DNA of 64,000 nt from a virus: the IMG/VR virus record IMGVR_UViG_3300013233_000856, positions 62,001 through 126,000 of that record; one strand, given 5' to 3'. Shown piece by piece: positions 8,241 through 17,725 of this stretch. The stretch's first letter is position 1. Every line of letters starts with the position of its first letter. The position numbers and the translations under genes are program-made. The notes beneath the pieces were generated by a model. The model searched no databases. It was not told where the DNA came from and saw only the letters and a list, made by a program, of their open reading frames with translations.

Positions 8241-8960
8241 TCACCGCACCAGCTCGCGGACATCCAGGAGGTCGGCGTATAGCCTACCAGACCTCCCTAT
8301 CTCCTCATTGAGCCCCGCTATCAGTTCGGAGCGCTCTGCCACCAGCTCACCCTCGCGTTCCTCCAGCAGGAAGACTATCTCGTCGCCGGACCCAGCCAGG
8401 GCAACCTTGGCCGCCTCGAGGGCCTTCCTCACCTCGTTCAGTCTGCGCTGGTTCCCTATGACCGCAGCCTTTGCGTCCGCCACCCTATTCTGCGAGGCCT
8501 TAAGGTCGGTGATCAGGCGCGCGAACGTCCTCTCTGACCCATCCACCAGTTTCGCGACCTGCTCGTCATCCAGACCAAGGTCAGACAGGTCCAGCTCGTT
8601 CGTGTCCTGCTGAAGGGACACCGTCTCCGGAACCTGGTCGTCGACGACCTGCTCGACCTGCTCCTCAGGACCGAACTCCAGGATCTGTCCCGACTCAAAC
8701 TGCTTGCGCCCGTCCATGGTCTCGGTACGACCACCGGCTGACACGTTGAAGACAAGCTTGCCCAACGAGTTCCTGCGCACCTTCGGCTCATGAATCCTAT
8801 CAGGTAGACTCCGCAGTTCCTCTCCACGAAACAGTTCAAGGATGACCAACGAAGACCTAGGAGGATCCTCGCTGGAGACAAGGAAGGTAATGCTCTGCCC
8901 GTCCTCCGGGGTCCTCGGCAGCTCAGGTAGGTACAATGCAGTCGGAAATCCGATGATCAC
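8241..8960 (-). CDS. Baseplate-region protein with coiled coil
   Basis: A 239-residue protein lying between the gp5-like and gp25-like genes. It starts at the GTG at 8960, which overlaps the previous TGA (GTGA), with CGGAG upstream. The N-terminal half is beta-rich (VIIGFPTALYLPELP; SITFLVSSEDPP). The second half (from about 130) is a long charged coiled coil (KASQNRVADAKAAVIGNQRR and LEEREGELVAERSELIAGLN). I do not recognise the family. An AAAAGATA sequence about 30 bases upstream resembles the late motif. Position argues for a baseplate or tail-assembly role. Confidence 0.6.
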   Translation of the reverse strand: MIIGFPTALYLPELPRTPEDGQSITFLVSSEDPPRSSLVILELFRGEELRSLPDRIHEPKVRRNSLGKLVFNVSAGGRTETMDGRKQFESGQILEFGPEEQVEQVVDDQVPETVSLQQDTNELDLSDLGLDDEQVAKLVDGSERTFARLITDLKASQNRVADAKAAVIGNQRRLNEVRKALEAAKVALAGSGDEIVFLLEEREGELVAERSELIAGLNEEIGRSGRLYADLLDVRELVR

Positions 8961-11116
8961 TGGTTGGCTCCGATGTCGCACGACGTCACTATCTTTTCCT
9001 CTATCTCCTTGATCTCCTCGAGTGACTCGGCCCGGTCCTCAGGCTCGCGCTTGCCCTGCTTGACCTCCTCGGGATCGATGACATCGCTACCACCTGGCAC
9101 CGTCGGAACGTTGAGGAAGAGGGCACCGCTGGTCAGCTTCATCCTACCACCGCCACCGCGCATGTCCACCGACGTCCCTGCATTCAGGCTGATCCTACTG
9201 CTGGCCTTGACGGCGACGTCCTCTCCGATCACCTCCACCCTCTTGCTGGAGAATATCTGGACAGGACCGCCCGCCACAGTCTTGATGACTATCGAGCCAT
9301 TGCCGTCATGGATACAGATGTACTGTTCCGACCCTTCCGCCCCGCGCCACACGCCCATCTTCTCGTTTCGCGAGAACCACATTCCACGGTGATCAATGTC
9401 AACCAGCTCGGTCCATGGGCCGTCCGATCCGAACCTGCCGTCCCGCATCTCCACGCCCTGATTAAGGCCTATCTCGGCAGCTTCGAAGGGCTTGGGCTCA
9501 GGTCTCCTGCCATTGTCGCCACCAGCTGCAGTCTTCAGGCGGATATAGCCGTTGAACTTGTCCAGCTTGAGGTGATAGGTGTCCTTCTCCGGATCCTCGA
9601 CCATGGCGGCCTTCAGGGCGAACTCGTTCTCGGCCAGCCCGCGCCAGTTTCTGCACAGGTCTCCCTTCAGGTCGGTGCACATCATGACGTAGTCGAACCG
9701 GTCGTTGAGCTCAATCACCTTGGACTTCGGCGAATACCACCTAGTGGTGTTCAGCTCGTCCTTGTCGTTCGCCTCTATGGCGAAGCCTCGCGAGGACTCC
9801 CTCTCGCTCGGCTCGCTCTCCCAGGAGCGGACGGACTTGAGCATCCAGCCGTTCCCGCGCGGTGCCTCCTCCGTGTCAGCGTTGCGCGGGTCCGTTCCCC
9901 TGTCGTCCAGGACGAACTTTGAGCCCCACCTAGTGACTATCCTGATCTGCCTTGCATCCCTTCCGGTCCAGTCCGAGTCTATCTCCCCGTCCGGCCCAGC
10001 ACCTAGCTCGTCAATGAGTAGCCTCTTATAGAACTTGTCCTCCTCTGGGTGGAAGCCCATGTCCATAGCCTGGATGAGGTGCCCGCCCTTGGTGCGCAGC
10101 TTAACCCATCGTTCGTCCGTATTGTCCCACTTCGACAGGACGCGCGGCTCTCCATATTCACCGTCGCGGGAACGTCCTCCGACGCTGTCGCAGCCGGACA
10201 TGGCCCCGCCCTTCTGTGCCCAACCAACGTCGCGCATCTCGAACTTGTGCCCGGCCCTGGTCCTGATCTCGTAGCGCCGCTGGTCCCCATCCTCAGAGAC
10301 CGGGACATCCTCGTTGAACAGCCTAGTGAGGTACTTGTACCTCTTGACCTCGAAGGGCCTATCCTTGTCGAAGTCTCCCTCGAACTCTCCAAGATCCCCG
10401 TCCCCACCAGATCCTCCTTCTCCTGCCTTCGACCACCAGTACCCGACGTCGGAGTGGATGGCGTAGGTTCCGTACTTGGACGTCCTGACCATGTACTTCC
10501 TGTCGGGATCGTTGACGAGCGGTGATTTCCCCTTCTGAAACTGCTTCATGGAGACGGCGTCGGTCCCGGTCGGGGCTGCCCGGTCGGCGTGTTCGACCGG
10601 GAAGAAGCCCACCGAGCTCACCATGTCGAACGACCCGTAGCGGTCACGGGTTCCGAGCGACATGGGCCTGCGGTCCTTGGGAAGGTACTCGACCAGCGCG
10701 TCGTCCGGCCTCTCGTCAGCAGTCTCGTCCTCCTTGAGCGCAAGCGGCGGCTCGACGTACAGTCCTTCGAGCGGATATCTCTTGCGGCGCGTGCCCATCG
10801 CAAATCCGAACCAGAGGATGTTGTACGGGTGATTCTTCTCGAACTGCACCCAGACGACGTCCCCTATGACTGGATGATACCAGGTTCCGGCGTTCTTTCC
10901 TCCGAACCATGGCGCACGCTCCGCCCATGGGCACTGCTCGGGCTTGAGGTCGAAGTCATGCAGCTCCGGGCACTTTACGCGCACCCTGTGCATCTGGAGC
11001 GGATCGTTGGTCTCCACGACGAGTGCGCGGTAGAATCCGTGGAACCGGTCTGAAAGTGCCCTTGTGCGCTCGGCGTTGAACTTCTGCCATATGCGTGATA
11101 TGTTGTCTTCGAACAT
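8957..11116 (-). CDS. Baseplate hub spike protein, gp5/VgrG-like (no lysozyme domain)
   Basis: A 719-residue central-spike protein. The N-terminal 110 residues form an OB-fold typical of gp5/VgrG (FYRALVVETNDPLQMHRVRV; HPVIGDVVWVQFEKNHP). The middle holds repeated beta modules (YMVRTSKYGTYAIHSDVGYW; RYEIRTRAGHKFEMRDVGW; WVKLRTKGGHLIQAMDMGF), and the C-terminus a beta-helix needle (SKRVEVIGEDVAVKASSRIS). No lysozyme motif is visible, so peptidoglycan cutting must come from another protein. ATG at 11116 lies three bases after the TAG of the gp53-like gene. The repeated [V/I]-R-T-x-x-G modules are unusually numerous for the family. Confidence 0.8.
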   Translation of the reverse strand: MFEDNISRIWQKFNAERTRALSDRFHGFYRALVVETNDPLQMHRVRVKCPELHDFDLKPEQCPWAERAPWFGGKNAGTWYHPVIGDVVWVQFEKNHPYNILWFGFAMGTRRKRYPLEGLYVEPPLALKEDETADERPDDALVEYLPKDRRPMSLGTRDRYGSFDMVSSVGFFPVEHADRAAPTGTDAVSMKQFQKGKSPLVNDPDRKYMVRTSKYGTYAIHSDVGYWWSKAGEGGSGGDGDLGEFEGDFDKDRPFEVKRYKYLTRLFNEDVPVSEDGDQRRYEIRTRAGHKFEMRDVGWAQKGGAMSGCDSVGGRSRDGEYGEPRVLSKWDNTDERWVKLRTKGGHLIQAMDMGFHPEEDKFYKRLLIDELGAGPDGEIDSDWTGRDARQIRIVTRWGSKFVLDDRGTDPRNADTEEAPRGNGWMLKSVRSWESEPSERESSRGFAIEANDKDELNTTRWYSPKSKVIELNDRFDYVMMCTDLKGDLCRNWRGLAENEFALKAAMVEDPEKDTYHLKLDKFNGYIRLKTAAGGDNGRRPEPKPFEAAEIGLNQGVEMRDGRFGSDGPWTELVDIDHRGMWFSRNEKMGVWRGAEGSEQYICIHDGNGSIVIKTVAGGPVQIFSSKRVEVIGEDVAVKASSRISLNAGTSVDMRGGGGRMKLTSGALFLNVPTVPGGSDVIDPEEVKQGKREPEDRAESLEEIKEIEEKIVTSCDIGANQ

Positions 11117-11120
11117 GTTA

Positions 11121-11429
11121 CTATCTTACCAGGGAGGCGGCTGGAAGGCGTATCGTAGTGCCGGTAAGGGGCCATCCGAGAGGATTCTGTGGGCGGTTGA
11201 ACATCACGACGACCCATGCCAGCAACGGCGTTCCGTACTGCTGCTGGGCAATTAGGTCCGGACGACCGGCCAGGTCCTGGTCTATGGCGATCTCGAGGAC
11301 GTCGTCGTCGTCAAGCAGGGATTCGTCGACGAAGGACGGACGCGTCCACAGACCGAAGGTGACGTGGCCGTCCTTGGTGACGATCTGGGTCCCGCTGAAC
11401 CTGGAGAAAGGCCTGATCTCTATCGCCAT
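11121..11429 (-). CDS. Baseplate wedge protein, gp53-like
   Basis: A 102-residue protein. The order of segments, a beta-rich N-terminus, an acidic turn (ESLLDDDDVLEIAID), then GTPLLAWVVVMFNRPQNPLG and a hydrophobic end (LTGTTIRLPA), matches short gp53-type baseplate wedge proteins, where the 'W-x-I-x-x-x-N-x-x-x-N-P' segment is characteristic. It sits between the tail-tube-cap-like gene and the spike gene, as expected for a baseplate operon. ATG at 11429. Family assignment is by pattern, not by alignment. Confidence 0.65.
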   Translation of the reverse strand: MAIEIRPFSRFSGTQIVTKDGHVTFGLWTRPSFVDESLLDDDDVLEIAIDQDLAGRPDLIAQQQYGTPLLAWVVVMFNRPQNPLGWPLTGTTIRLPAASLVR

Positions 11430-11430
11430 G

Positions 11431-12006
11431 TTATGCCCACTTCGGCTTGAAGGTCTGCAGCTGTCCGCCCTGCTTCACCTTGTTCTTGTCGCCCTTTTTC
11501 TTCTTTTTATCGGTTATGGTGAGATTCGTGGCTATCTTCATGGTCAGAGTGCACTTGGAGTACAGCGGATAGGGTTTCGACTGGTGTATCACGAGTTCTG
11601 GGCCATACTGTATATTGACGTCCATTAGCCTAAACGGTATTAGCTCGGGCAGTATCTCGCCGTACCTGACCATAACCGTCGGAAACTTCTCCGCGTTGGT
11701 CACGAAGTACAGCTTTACCCTGCGCAGCTCCTCCGCTATCTTGGCACCGGTGAAGACGTCGCTGGTCGCTATGTACTCCCATTCCATCTGCACCTGTCTG
11801 GCCGTCGCTCCGCGCGCTATCGCCACCGGCTCGCTGGAGAAGACGGCAATCTCGCTCCAGTTGATGCTGTTGCTCTCAGAGATGATCTTGGGTGGGAACT
11901 GGAACTTGACCTTGCCTCCACCGGCCCCGAGACCACTCTTCGGCATAATCAGCTCGATGTCACACAGCAGAGCCTTCTCGAATGGAATGAGGTTTTCGTC
12001 AGGCAT
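11431..12006 (-). CDS. Tail tube cap / baseplate tube-initiator-like protein
   Basis: A 191-residue protein between the tape measure and gp53-like genes. The beta-rich core (KVKFQFPPKIISESNSINW; MEWEYIATSDVFTGAKIAEE; FPTVMVRYGEILPEL; MDVNIQYGPELVI; CTLTMKIATNLTI) looks like a tail-tube-fold protein of the kind that starts the tube on the hub (gp48/gp54 type or LysM-linked hub proteins). The C-terminus is lysine-rich (TDKKKKKGDKNKVKQ). ATG at 12006. The fold is inferred from strand pattern and gene order. Confidence 0.55.
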   Translation of the reverse strand: MPDENLIPFEKALLCDIELIMPKSGLGAGGGKVKFQFPPKIISESNSINWSEIAVFSSEPVAIARGATARQVQMEWEYIATSDVFTGAKIAEELRRVKLYFVTNAEKFPTVMVRYGEILPELIPFRLMDVNIQYGPELVIHQSKPYPLYSKCTLTMKIATNLTITDKKKKKGDKNKVKQGGQLQTFKPKWA

Positions 12007-12009
12007 GGT

Positions 12010-15000
12010 CTAGGTCCACTGGTTCGCGCTGGGAGCGAGGCCCTTGTTGCCCTTCTCCTTGATCTCAGAGAGATGCTCGGCCGAGGCTCCGAGCCACTTC
12101 ATCAGCTCCCTGCCGTCCGGCATCCTCTCTCCTATGCGGGCTAACATCTCGTTCTGCTCCGTCAGCAGACGCAACTGCGTCTCACCAGGCTTTCCGCCAG
12201 GCTTCTCCATCTCCTCGTTGCCGACGAGAGCTGTCTTCATCGGCACGGCCCTGCTACGTGGCCCGCCGCCAAACAGCGAAGCAACTCTACTGAGACTGCC
12301 CTTTATGGGCTCCAACGGGATCCTTTTCGCCTGTTCAACCTGATATGCCCTTTTCAGGGCAGCTCTTCGCGCAGCGGCAACGTCCTCAGTCGCTCCCTTC
12401 TGGCCCGTAAAGCCCTTAACGAGACCACTAGCTGCGCGCATGATTCCCATTGCCTTCGACAATCCTACACGGGGTCCACGCGCAACCGTGGGCTTACGCC
12501 TGGTAACACGCCTAGCAGACCTGCCGGGAGCCATCGCAGTACGAACAGCCTTGCCGATCCGGGCCCCAACCGCTGGGTGGACAGCATGTCCTACAATGCT
12601 GCTCTCGATCCTTGCAAGCCTGCCGTCTATGCTCGCTAATCCCTTGTTTATCTCTCCCAACCCGGCCAGGACCTTTCCGTCACTGTTTGCCACCATGCCT
12701 GTACCGGTCCTCCCGGCGTGCTTAGCAAGGAATTTACTGAGCACTGAGCTAGCAGTCCCCTTCTTTTTCTTCTCGACGTTAGCGGCAGACGCTACCTTGG
12801 CCCGCTTCTGCTCGGCCTTAGCGGCGTCTACGGTCTTTTTGTGGACGTCCGCCACGGCCTTGGCCCGCTTCTGCTCGGCCTTGGCCGACCCGACCGTGGC
12901 CACGTGCGACTTCTTGACCTCCTTGCCGATCCTCGCCTCCGCTGACGCCCCCTTTGCCCTTTCCTTGTTGGCCGCAGCGACCGCCTTGTGCTGCTTTGCC
13001 TCCCTCGCGGACATTTCGGCAGTCAGCTTATCAATCTGTGCTGCAACCTTTCTGCGTTCCTTGATATCCTTTCCGGCCAGGCTCTTCTTGAGCTGCGCGA
13101 TCTTCTTCTCGGTCGCGTTCTTTTCTACTGCAGCGAACTTCTTCCGCATCTTGATTGCGTGCCTATCCTGCTCTCCCTCGGCACTGAAGAGATTCTTCAC
13201 CCATCGATAGGCCTTGACCGCCTTGGATCCGAGCCAGGTGAAGGCCTTGCCAATGCCGGTAATCTTGTCTATCCACTTCCCGATCTTCCATCCAATGAAG
13301 GCAGCTCCTATAAGGGCTATTGCCTCACCTGCCACAACCAACACGCCAGTCAAGCCTGCAGCACCAACAGCTCCGACAACACCCATGACGGCCTCTGCGA
13401 CCACAGGCAGGACGGTTTCAGCAAAGATGCCGAACAGGCTAAAGACGGTAGAGGCGATGCCAAACAGCGAGCTAAGGCCGCCAATGATGGCACCTGCCGC
13501 AGCGACGGCAATGATGCGCCAGTCGCCGAATATATCCATGAAGCCTGACTTCCTTAGCATCTCCACTAGCTTTCCGACCTCGTCCTGAACGCCCTGGAGG
13601 CTGATCTGGACCTTGGCCACGGCCTGGCCGACGGTCAGTGCGAGTTTACGGTAGGTATTCTCCGTATCCTTGGCCCCCTCCTTAAGCTTATCTGTAGCTG
13701 CCTTTGTATGGTCAGGAGCCTTCGATATGCCATTGACCGCGTCCTGAATGCCCTTCTCTGTCATCGTGGACAGAAGCCGGAGCTGCTTTATTCCACCTGC
13801 AACACTGCTGCCCGTAGCGGCCTTTATGCGCGCCTCCAGGTCTATGGTGGACTGACCGGCGGCCTTACGCGCCTTGAACTCCTTGAGCATCGCCTTGGCG
13901 GCGTTCTGCATGACCGTCATCCGTTCCTGGATGGTCATGTTCATCATCTTGCTCTGGCTTACCTGGCTTCCGAGAATCTTGGAGAACTTTATCGCCTCTT
14001 CGGTGTCGAACGCCCGGTCCGTGACCTGCTGGACCTCGCCAGTGTTTATGCCGAGCTTCTTTGCGGCAGCGACTCCGGCCATGACCGTCTTGTTCCAGCG
14101 TGCCATCTGGACGACTCCCGAAGATCCCATGAAGATGGAGTCCTGAGCCAGCTTGACCATTAGCTGATCGATCTCTGCCGAGGTCAGTTGTAGGTCCTTG
14201 GCGGCGGTCTGCATCTCGACCATGCTCTTCGTCGCAAGGTCTAGCTTGTCCACCGATCCGCCTGCCGTGACGACCATTGCGTCCATGGTCTTCACCATGC
14301 GCGCGATGGCGTCAGTGCTTGCGCCGGTCGTCCTGTTCAGGCTGGCTACCCCCATCCGTAGCTTCATTACTCTGTCTCTGCTGTTTCCGAACATGGTCAG
14401 CGAAGTCGTGGCCGCCGTAACCTCCTTGGAAAGGAGGGGCATTCCCTTGGCGGTCATCACACGTATCTCGCTGGCCAGCCCCCGCATCGTTCCTATGCCA
14501 CGGAACTGTATCAGGTGAAAGGCCTCCTCCTGCTGCATGGCCTCCATTATCCCGACCTTGTACAGTCCAGTCAGGGACAGTAGTTCACCGAGCTTGCCCA
14601 TGCCGACCACGTCAAGACCCTTCCTGAGACCAGACTTGACATGGTCCACCAGACCGCCCATCTTCTTGAAGACGGCACTCATGCCGCCCGCCACTACGGA
14701 TCCAACTCGCATTGTCTTGACGAACTTGCCGCCCTGCAGAACCTGCTCCTCTATGTCCTTGACTCGTTCGTCATCCTGCTTAAGACCCTTCTTTCCGATC
14801 TTAAGCCTCCCTTTGTTCTGCTTCTCCATGAACCCATAGAACTTGCGCCACATAACCTGGAACTTGGTCTGCTTCTTCTCGTTCTTGTTCTGGTCCTTCT
14901 GAAAACCAGTGTTGGTCTTGCCGAACTTCTTAAGATTCTTCTCCGCAGTCTCCGCTCCTCCTCCACCGCTGCGCTGCGCGGCCACCATCGTCTCCTGAGC

Positions 15001-15309
15001 CTGCTGCACCGCGTCCACCTGTGCCTGCCCAGCCCTAGCCGCCTGCCCGGCCATGTCGCGGTATGACCTGGAGGCCCTATCGACTGCGGCTGGCTGACCG
15101 CCCAGGACGTCAAGTGCTCTCTGGAACTGCTGCGCTATGCGTGAGCCCGCAGACTCGCCGGTTGCGCCAAAGGCATCGAGCTTCCTCTGGACGGAGGCAA
15201 CCTTGGTCTCGAGCTCGTTGAGGACGTTTACGGCACCGCGCAGTACCTCCGTGGCGTTGTCCTGGAGGTTCAGGGAGAGGCTGAGGGCATAGGTGTTGAT
15301 GTCGGACAC
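12010..15309 (-). CDS. Tail tape measure protein
   Basis: A 1099-residue protein, the longest in the tail block. It has a helical N-terminus with a long coiled-coil (NVLNELETKVASVQRKLDAF), a central alanine/glycine-rich stretch with several membrane-type segments around residues 590-690 (IIAVAAAGAIIGGLSSLFGI; VGAAGLTGVLVVAGEAIALI), and lysine/alanine-rich helices after it. This is the normal picture of a tape measure that fixes tail length and enters the membrane at ejection. The start is GTG at 15309 with AGGGG upstream. It follows the gp27-like hub gene by two bases. Confidence 0.85.
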   Translation of the reverse strand: MSDINTYALSLSLNLQDNATEVLRGAVNVLNELETKVASVQRKLDAFGATGESAGSRIAQQFQRALDVLGGQPAAVDRASRSYRDMAGQAARAGQAQVDAVQQAQETMVAAQRSGGGGAETAEKNLKKFGKTNTGFQKDQNKNEKKQTKFQVMWRKFYGFMEKQNKGRLKIGKKGLKQDDERVKDIEEQVLQGGKFVKTMRVGSVVAGGMSAVFKKMGGLVDHVKSGLRKGLDVVGMGKLGELLSLTGLYKVGIMEAMQQEEAFHLIQFRGIGTMRGLASEIRVMTAKGMPLLSKEVTAATTSLTMFGNSRDRVMKLRMGVASLNRTTGASTDAIARMVKTMDAMVVTAGGSVDKLDLATKSMVEMQTAAKDLQLTSAEIDQLMVKLAQDSIFMGSSGVVQMARWNKTVMAGVAAAKKLGINTGEVQQVTDRAFDTEEAIKFSKILGSQVSQSKMMNMTIQERMTVMQNAAKAMLKEFKARKAAGQSTIDLEARIKAATGSSVAGGIKQLRLLSTMTEKGIQDAVNGISKAPDHTKAATDKLKEGAKDTENTYRKLALTVGQAVAKVQISLQGVQDEVGKLVEMLRKSGFMDIFGDWRIIAVAAAGAIIGGLSSLFGIASTVFSLFGIFAETVLPVVAEAVMGVVGAVGAAGLTGVLVVAGEAIALIGAAFIGWKIGKWIDKITGIGKAFTWLGSKAVKAYRWVKNLFSAEGEQDRHAIKMRKKFAAVEKNATEKKIAQLKKSLAGKDIKERRKVAAQIDKLTAEMSAREAKQHKAVAAANKERAKGASAEARIGKEVKKSHVATVGSAKAEQKRAKAVADVHKKTVDAAKAEQKRAKVASAANVEKKKKGTASSVLSKFLAKHAGRTGTGMVANSDGKVLAGLGEINKGLASIDGRLARIESSIVGHAVHPAVGARIGKAVRTAMAPGRSARRVTRRKPTVARGPRVGLSKAMGIMRAASGLVKGFTGQKGATEDVAAARRAALKRAYQVEQAKRIPLEPIKGSLSRVASLFGGGPRSRAVPMKTALVGNEEMEKPGGKPGETQLRLLTEQNEMLARIGERMPDGRELMKWLGASAEHLSEIKEKGNKGLAPSANQWT

Positions 15310-15311
15310 GC

Positions 15312-16643
15312 CTATTTCCCCTTCGGTTCAGGAATCTTCTTCGCTTCCGCGTTCCAGTCTAGCCTGTTGCAGTATAGGTCCGTCAACCACCGGTGCGTGC
15401 TCACGCGATGGTGGAACCCATAGACCATCCAGTTACCGCTCAGGAACATGTCCTTACTGCCAGTCTCCGTCCAAGTGAGCTTCAAGTACGAGACCCCAAG
15501 GTTATGGGTGTCAGCAAGCTTCTTGCTCGGATCTCCAAGGATCGTCAGCTTCAGCCGCATGACGTGCTTCAGCATGTCCAGGAACCTGGTACGGGCACGC
15601 CCGTCGATATATTTGTCGTATCCGATTCCGACGTCCCCGGCATTATGCTGCGGAATGCTGGCGATCGACGTCGACCACTCGTGAGGCTTCTCGACTGGAT
15701 TCGTCCTGGTCGGTCCGACCACTCCGCTCGGCGCAGACGGCTTAGTAAACCCGCGCTCCTGGTCCAGCTCGACGTTCCACTTTGCCGAAGTGCGCTCGTC
15801 ATAGACGTGGACGACCTTCCTCGGCCTGTCCTGGACCCTGTCAAAATACCTCTCGGACACGGACGACAGGCCGTGCGTTATCAGCTGCTTCTGGAACGCA
15901 GAGATGTAGGGATCGGCGAGGAACTGAAAGGTGGTCCCATCGTTTGCGGACGGAGCCGCAGAGTTGAACACGTACGACCTATAGAACTCCGGCTTCCTGG
16001 CGGCCTGCTCCATCACATGGATGGCACCCCTAGTATCGAGGTCGCCGTCACTGGATACGATGTACTGCGTCCTCTGCCTGGTGACCGAGCTAGACCAGTC
16101 GATCAGAGAGCCCAGGAACGTCTTGGGATCCTGGCGCATCTGCCACCACTGGTTCTGGTCCGAGTCGTCCGTCTCGCTTACCCGAACCTCCCCGCCGCCG
16201 TTAGGATCCTGAAAGTACTTCTGCAGGACCTGCTTCATGACACCGCTGACCTTGCCCTGGTATACGTCTCCGGAGCAGTCGCCGGCATTAAGCCACCAGG
16301 TAGGTGGGTCGACCACCACGACCGTGAAGGATCCAGAGATGTTCACTCCGGACGCATCGACGTCCGAGAGATATCCGAAGTGGACGCCCGTGGTCTCCTT
16401 CTCTCCGCGCCACTTAAGCTCGAATTGAACGGGGGTAGGAGCCCTTCGCCCGTTGCGGAGATAACCCCTCGTGATCAGGTCGCGGAGAAGCTCCCAGTAG
16501 CTGTCGCGGAACTCGACCCGCAGGACGAACCCACCGTTCACGAAGGCCATCCAGTCGACCTTGGTGAAGAGATGTCCCGCCTCGGGACCGTCCGCCACCC
16601 GTATGGAGAGCTCCGGCTGATGTGACGTGGTCCTCTTTGACAT
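15312..16643 (-). CDS. Baseplate hub protein, gp27-like
   Basis: A 443-residue protein of the gp27/hub class (also seen as 'late control gene D'-like). Start ATG at 16643 (MSKRTTSHQPELSIRV) is selected by GGAGGAG just before it; upstream codons are not needed. The order of domains, a beta barrel, a helical insert (FLGSLIDWSSSVTRQRT), a second barrel and a C-terminal 'SGNWMVYGFHHRVSTHRWLT', fits the hub proteins that carry the spike. A GAAAGATA motif is 23 bases upstream. It stands between the tape measure and primase genes, so it is the promoter-proximal gene of the tail operon. Confidence 0.7.
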   Translation of the reverse strand: MSKRTTSHQPELSIRVADGPEAGHLFTKVDWMAFVNGGFVLRVEFRDSYWELLRDLITRGYLRNGRRAPTPVQFELKWRGEKETTGVHFGYLSDVDASGVNISGSFTVVVVDPPTWWLNAGDCSGDVYQGKVSGVMKQVLQKYFQDPNGGGEVRVSETDDSDQNQWWQMRQDPKTFLGSLIDWSSSVTRQRTQYIVSSDGDLDTRGAIHVMEQAARKPEFYRSYVFNSAAPSANDGTTFQFLADPYISAFQKQLITHGLSSVSERYFDRVQDRPRKVVHVYDERTSAKWNVELDQERGFTKPSAPSGVVGPTRTNPVEKPHEWSTSIASIPQHNAGDVGIGYDKYIDGRARTRFLDMLKHVMRLKLTILGDPSKKLADTHNLGVSYLKLTWTETGSKDMFLSGNWMVYGFHHRVSTHRWLTDLYCNRLDWNAEAKKIPEPKGK

Positions 16644-16666
16644 GCGCTCCTCCGGCCACCAATATC

Positions 16667-16674
16667 TATCTTTC
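16667..16674 (-). promoter_or_regulatory. GAAAGATA late-promoter-like motif
   Basis: GAAAGATA on the minus strand, a one-base variant of CAAAGATA, 23 bases upstream of the gp27-like start at 16643 and within the end of the primase gene. It is well placed to start the tail/baseplate operon separately from the replication genes. Confidence 0.4.
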
Positions 16675-16698
16675 AGCGACCGGCAGCGAAGCTGGAAT

Positions 16699-17715
16699 TC
16701 AGACCATGGCGGCCAGAACGGACATGTCAAGGACCGATCTGTGCCCAAGAAGATACCGCAGGGCCGTCCCGCACCCTCCCTTCCTGTCCATGTCGTTCCA
16801 ATCTATTCCAGAAGGAGGAAGGCAATATTCAAGCCGGCACTTTCTGCGGAACATGAAGAAGTGGTCCCGCAGGGACTTCGCGCCGGCCTCGTCCGCATCC
16901 GGCGCGAACAGCAGGACCTCGGGGGCCAGTGCAAGAACCTTCCTGGCCTGCCTGCCACCCTCGGTCATTGCCGCCCCGCCCGTAGCGACGCAATCATCCC
17001 CTATACTAAGACAGTTAAAGATGGACTCCACGACGACCAGGCAGGGACACGGTTGCTCGACGTTATCGAAATTGTACAGCCAGTCCGTCTTGCGCAGGCC
17101 AGTCCTGCCCTCGTCCGGGAAGTTGAACGACTTCGCCAGGAAGCTACGCTCCTGCCAGTAGACCATCTCGCCGTACTCGTGATATGGGAAGACTATCGTC
17201 GATGGAGTATATCCCAGACCGGCCGTCTCGACGGTCTGTTCGTCCATGCTCCTACTCAGGAGATAGTTCAGCGCATACTTCCTAATAACGTGGTCCCTGC
17301 GCTCAGAGAACATGACCGTACCATCAGGAAGGTCCACCAGGTCGACCGGTGCCTGTGCCCTCCTCTCGTCGTCCTGCACCTGGCCGGACGCGACCGCTCC
17401 AGTGCAGGACGACAATATCTCCCTCACGGCAGCCCTGTAAGTCAGCCCCCTGTACTTGCGGACGAATCCGATGAACGAGCCGTTGTACTGCCTGTGGTTT
17501 GGGCGGTAGTCATTTACCCAAAAGTCACAGAGAGGCTTGCCGTTCCTGCCGCGCCTGCTATGTAGCTCCTTGCGCACGGTGCTGACGTTGAGCCTAAAGG
17601 CCCTGTCACCGTCCGGATTGCATATGTGCAGCTCCTGTCCGCCCTTCCTGGAGCGGAACTCGAAGTTCTTGGCGATCCATGCCTTGACGTGTTCTGGCGT
17701 TATCCTTGCGCGCAC
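16699..17715 (-). CDS. DNA primase (TOPRIM)
   Basis: A 338-residue primase-like protein. An N-terminal zinc-finger-like part (ELHICNPDGD ... CDFWVNDYRPNH) is followed by a TOPRIM domain: CLVVVESIFNCLSIGDDCV (the catalytic Glu strand) and LLFAPDADEAGAKS (the DxD strand). The layout is that of DnaG/T4 gp61-type primases that make RNA primers for the helicase. It starts with GTG at 17715 (GGAG upstream) and follows the ribonucleotide reductase gene by ten bases. No helicase domain is fused; the DnaB-like helicase is separate at 35215. Confidence 0.8.
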   Translation of the reverse strand: MRARITPEHVKAWIAKNFEFRSRKGGQELHICNPDGDRAFRLNVSTVRKELHSRRGRNGKPLCDFWVNDYRPNHRQYNGSFIGFVRKYRGLTYRAAVREILSSCTGAVASGQVQDDERRAQAPVDLVDLPDGTVMFSERRDHVIRKYALNYLLSRSMDEQTVETAGLGYTPSTIVFPYHEYGEMVYWQERSFLAKSFNFPDEGRTGLRKTDWLYNFDNVEQPCPCLVVVESIFNCLSIGDDCVATGGAAMTEGGRQARKVLALAPEVLLFAPDADEAGAKSLRDHFFMFRRKCRLEYCLPPSGIDWNDMDRKGGCGTALRYLLGHRSVLDMSVLAAMV

Positions 17716-17725
17716 GGCCTCTCCG